From NCBI GenBank assembly GCA_019918135.1, contig WBZZ01002755.1:88501-152500 (forward strand): a stretch of 64,000 bases of DNA, given 5' to 3'. Below, piece after piece: positions 60,965 through 64,000 of this stretch. Position 1 is the stretch's first letter. The number at the start of each line of letters is the position of its first letter. A program made the translations under genes and the position numbers. Source of the stretch: Paulinella micropora. Lineage: Eukaryota > Cercozoa > Imbricatea > Euglyphida > Paulinellidae. The notes beneath the pieces were generated by a model. The model did not search any database. It had not been told where the DNA came from and was given only the letters and a program-made list of their open reading frames with translations.

Positions 60965-61660
60965 AATCACAGGGGCAGGCCTGGAGCCAAACACCTGTCT
61001 AGGGCGACCGGGATGCTTATGGTCGAGTAGTCGTCGCCGAGGAAGTACAGCTCGATGATCGGGAGAGGCAGAGTGGCTTGGTGACGGCGAAGCCAAGCCG
61101 CGTGTCGGGCATTCGGCTGGGCCTCCACATCGACCATGCAGGATGGGGGCCCTTACATTGGTGAACATAGTAGGCAAAGATGCCTGCTGGGAGATCGTAG
61201 AGAAGCTTCTGATTACCAAGGTGGGGCATGGATGCTATTGAGCAATCCGCAAGGCTTACACTATCACGTCCTAGGAGCGCCAGGAGGTCAGCGAAGGTCT
61301 GCCATACGCGTCGTTTCTCCTTCAAGGCACCCGGGAGAATTCCGTTGATGGCAGCAGAGCTGTTGTATTTGGCGGCGTCCAAAGAGAAAGAAATGATCAT
61401 TCCACAGTTGGCGAAGTATATAGTTGAGTTTATCCACGATCACCTTGCCAGCGTAGCAGGTGGCTAATTGCAGGATTGATTGCTGACACACTAAGCGCAC
61501 GCTGGGGAGTTGGTGGTGACAGTGAGCGGTTACTGGAACCACATGATGAGCCTGGCAACAGCGAGCATGTTGTCACCCGCCGCTTGGAAGGCGAAGACGC
61601 AGTCTGGGAAATCATGTTCAAGGGCGCAGTTGTCGAAATCAGGGTGATGTTGTGAGATTG
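60965..61660 (-). pseudogene. Decayed gene of unknown family
   Basis: Protein-like pieces alternate between frames from upstream to downstream: HDFPDCVFAFQAAGDNMLAV, LVCQQSILQLATCYAGKVIV, MIISFSLDAAKYNSSAAING, KEKRRVWQTFADLLALLGRD, GNQKLLYDLPAGIFAYY, then MVDVEAQPNARHAAWLRRHQ and IELYFLGDDYSTISIPVALD. At least four frame changes. The composition fits the host genes. It cannot make a full product. Confidence 0.5.
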
Positions 61661-61689
61661 CATTACACGTTAGTGTGCCTTCGTCGACT

Positions 61690-61960
61690 AACGAATTCAT
61701 CTTTTTCCAGATTCCGCGTTTCGCTCGAGGTTCAAACTCACACTAGCATGACGGTGATGTGGATAGTTCCAAATCAATATAATGCCACTAATGATAGCTC
61801 GTACAAAAAGTTGGTAATATTAATACAACCAAACACAGTCTTCAAAAGATGGGAATAATGTTTCGTTGTATTAGCCGCTCAGTAAAGCAGAAAAAGAAAA
61901 CTGCAACAGACCAGAGATAAAATGGCATTAGGTCCAATCCGAACAAACAATACTTGAAAA
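61690..61960 (+). mobile_element. Short AT-rich virus-like fragment
   Basis: One frame reads FRVSLEVQTHTSMTVMWIVP, NQYNATNDSSYKKLVILIQP and FKRWE then TAA. It is followed by MFRCISRSVKQKKKTATDQR and MALGPIRTNNT, each in its own short ORF with tiny gaps. Close-packed short AT-rich ORFs resemble Polinton-like virus gene order, but no family was recognised. Confidence 0.35.
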
Positions 61961-62369
61961 AAGATACTTTTTACCTGCTATCAGGGGTTTGACGCCTACA
62001 TGATATACTGAGGGACTTACTAGAGGACGCCCTAGTTCGATCCCGAGCCACGACAACCGGTTCTACCTTAATCTGGGCGGGAAACGAGTGGCCGCGAAGT
62101 ATTCTATTAAAACAGAGTTTGCGTAAATCGTTCTCATTGTTCATAAATTCATCGTTCTGCAAAGTGACTACCGGTGAGAGGGACGCACTGCTTGCCGGTT
62201 GTTGACTGCGAGCATTGCGAAGGCCGTTGTTCATTGCTTTTTAGTGAGTTCAGGCTCATTATATTAAGTATATTGGTCTAACAGGTTATCGAGCCTTGTT
62301 GTGCGAACTCTGTATACAGAGCTTTGATGGTAATCGCCCGTACACATATTTGGTGAGCTGGCTATAGGC

Positions 62370-62450
62370 AGTCACCAAAAGAGCGTAAATAGTAGACGTG
62401 CTGTAGGCAGTCACCAACCAAACCCAGTAGACGTGCTGTAGGCAGTCTCT
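62370..62450. repeat. Short direct repeats
   Basis: TAGACGTGCTGTAGGCAGTC occurs twice (from about 62393 and 62427), and a related GGCTATAGGCAGTCACCAAA precedes them. Non-coding. The flanking 61961-62690 holds only a weak minus-strand ORF (62234-61971). Confidence 0.8.
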
Positions 62451-62699
62451 GTGATCAAAAACAGTGATTTTACTAGGTACGATAGGTACTAGGATACCAC
62501 ACCCCTATTTCCCCCCATCTATACCCTTTCATCTATCCTAGGACAGTGATAAAGTGATAGTCGAGACCATCTCCTATCTTCCGCCCCTTGCATAGTCAAG
62601 AATGAGAGGAAAAGCGACGATGGGAAGAGGATAGGGGGGGGGGAATACGCGAAGCGCACCACAAATAATCCTTTCAGGTGTTGGCAAAGCCCCCAGTCA

Positions 62700-62703
62700 T
62701 TAC

Positions 62704-62766
<63 letters not shown>
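62700..62766. repeat. (ATT)n microsatellite
   Basis: Uninterrupted (ATT)n of about 65 bp leading directly into the SINE head. Ile-only ORFs here are artefacts. Confidence 0.97.
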
Positions 62767-63033
62767 GGACACCGTGATAGCCCAGTGGTCAAGTTTTACC
62801 ATCTGGGCCCTGTCGCCAGTTCGATTCCCGTCGGTGCCACCAGTATTTTCATTGAACATACCGGTCCGTCTGGACCAGTATTTTCATTGAACATACCGGT
62901 CCGTCTGGAAGTGTTGGAACTGCCCTTGCGGGGGTGTCATTAGAGCCTATCGTCAATTCTTCGTACTCCCCTCACGGGTGAGACGATGGAGGCGCATGTG
63001 CAGAAATGCATCAGCCATTGACAGAGAAGCACT
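62767..63033 (+). mobile_element. tRNA-derived SINE, copy A
   Basis: The head GGACACCGTGATAGCCCAGTGG carries an A-box-like GATAGCCCAGTGG; CCAGTTCGATTCCC carries a B box (GTTCGATTC). The head ends GGTGCCACCA, which can pair with GGACACC at five of seven positions, as in a tRNA acceptor stem. The body follows: a 35-bp duplicated segment (CCAGTATTTTCATTGAACAT...), AACTGCCCTTGCGGGGGTGT and GAGACGATGGAGGCGCATGT, ending AGAGAAGCACT before an (ATT)n tail. Confidence 0.82.
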
Positions 63034-63050
63034 ATTATTATTATTTATTA

Positions 63051-63099
<49 letters not shown>

Positions 63100-63159
63100 A
63101 ATGATTAATTATTACTATTATCATTATTATTATCATTACTATTATCATCATCATCATCA

Positions 63160-63197
<38 letters not shown>

Positions 63198-63199
63198 TT
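63034..63199. repeat. (ATT)n/(ATC)n tail between SINE copies A and B
   Basis: 166 bp of ATT-type repeats with ATTTATT, ATTAATG and ATC variants. It is the 3' tail of copy A and the 5' flank of copy B. Confidence 0.95.
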
Positions 63200-63465
63200 G
63201 GACACCGTGATAGCCCAGTGGTCAAGTTATACCATTTGGGCCCTGTCGCCAGTTCGATTCCCGTCGGTGCCACCAGTATTTTCATTGAACATACCGGTCC
63301 GTCCGGACCAGTATTTTCATTGAACATACCGGTCCGTCTGGAAGTGTTGGAACTGCCCTTGCGGGGGTGTCATTAGAGCCTATCGTCAATTCTTCGTACT
63401 CCCCTCACGGGTGAGACGATGGAGGCGCATGTGCAGAAATGCATCAGCCATTGACAGAGAAGCAC

Positions 63466-63466
<1 letters not shown>
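63200..63466 (+). mobile_element. tRNA-derived SINE, copy B
   Basis: Nearly identical to copy A, including the internal 35-bp duplication (GTCCGTCCGGACC against GTCCGTCTGGACC). A and B therefore arose by duplication of one SINE and not by separate insertion. Confidence 0.82.
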
Positions 63467-63510
<44 letters not shown>

Positions 63511-63520
63511 CATTATTAAT

Positions 63521-63743
63521 GGACACCGTGATAGCCCAGTGGTCAAGTCTGGGCCCTGTCGCCAGTTCGATTCCCGTCGGTGCCACCAGTATTTTCATTG
63601 AACATACCGGTCCGTCTGGAAGTGTTGGAACTGCCCTTGCGGGGGTGTCATTAGAGCCTATCGTCAATTCTTCGTACTCCCCTCACGGGTGAGACGATGG
63701 AGGCGCATGTGCAGAAATGCATCAGCCATTGACAGAGAAGCAC

Positions 63744-63744
<1 letters not shown>
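63521..63744 (+). mobile_element. tRNA-derived SINE, copy C
   Basis: Same family, but with only one copy of the 35-bp segment and an 8-base deletion after GTGGTCAAGT. Flanked by (ATT)n on both sides (63467-63520 and 63745-63774). After 63775 no gene or repeat is recognised to the window end. Confidence 0.8.
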
Positions 63745-63776
<32 letters not shown>

Positions 63777-64000
63777 TTAGTTATTTCATAACCAATGTCA
63801 TGAATGGAGAAATAGGAAAGGTTTTCCGCACCCAGCAGCAAAAAAGTGGAGGTGACGTATTCTGGCTGTAAGCTCATTGCTCCTGTAATATCAAAAACAC
63901 ACAAGCAGAGAAGAAAACTGGGCAACCGGTGCTTAGTAGGGGCTGATTTAGAAACTTTCCACTTTTTCCGTTTCGTATACTTGTTCCGCTCCATAGCTCT

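Noticed and set aside
62674-63871. Ile-, Leu- or Asn-rich ORFs over the ATT tracts
   Set aside because: Microsatellite translation combined with SINE sequence; not genes.
1-64000. CRISPR arrays or bacterial operons
   Set aside because: No spaced identical short repeats with unique spacers were seen. Introns, the SINE and the LTR retrotransposon show eukaryotic DNA.

Overview
This window is nuclear DNA of a eukaryote whose identity the sequence alone does not fix. The evidence is short GT-AG introns (about 44 to 170 nt), a decayed Ty3/gypsy retrotransposon, Polinton-like virus remnants, a tRNA-derived SINE and long microsatellites. Most host-type genes are very GC-rich and sit among long poly-G/poly-C runs. 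The AT-rich islands are foreign in composition. A protist or alga is my best guess.

Region 1 (1-30305) is a tandem array of a 14-kb unit: unit 1 (1-14556), unit 2 (14557-28536) and the first 1.77 kb of unit 3 (28537-30305). The copies are almost identical, and the array enters from the left edge. Each full unit carries, in order: a G-rich minisatellite; a Cys-rich zinc-binding-type protein (-); a second minisatellite of about 170 bp repeats; a multi-exon protein ending in a Lys/Glu-rich helix (+); a short NLS-bearing protein with the start of a PhyH-like fold (-); a two-exon Cys/His-rich protein (+), divergent from it; an LRR pseudogene fragment (-); a large helical protein with a C-terminal IAP-type RING (+); and an LRR protein of about 1,230 residues (-). 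RING, zinc-finger and LRR genes on one amplified cassette suggest a ubiquitin-linked recognition module. This is inference.

Region 2 (30306-49014) is a cluster of unique GC-rich genes. It holds a secreted fibre-like protein with NPHQV repeats, a GExH protein, EGF-domain and Ser/Thr-Pro-linker surface proteins, a RING-less paralogue of the array's RING protein, an F-box/LRR protein and two members of a small EWF/WLG family. Nearly every long gene has one or two frame breaks, so this is a decaying surface-protein cluster, a region of systematic indel error, or both.

Region 3 (about 49000-57100) is a rearranged Ty3/gypsy element containing a 1.3-kb internal inversion, followed by simple repeats and minisatellites. 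Region 4 (57480-64000) has AT-rich Polinton-like remnants (integrase tail, small CxC zinc protein), another EGF-type surface gene cut at its 5' end, a decayed gene and three tandem copies of a tRNA-derived SINE separated by (ATT)n.

The most interesting points are the LRR/RING amplicon, the chimeric junction near 39016, the Ty3 inversion, three in-frame TGA codons that each look like CGA-to-TGA change, and repeat arrays whose poly-G linkers set the reading frame of hydrophobic ORFs.
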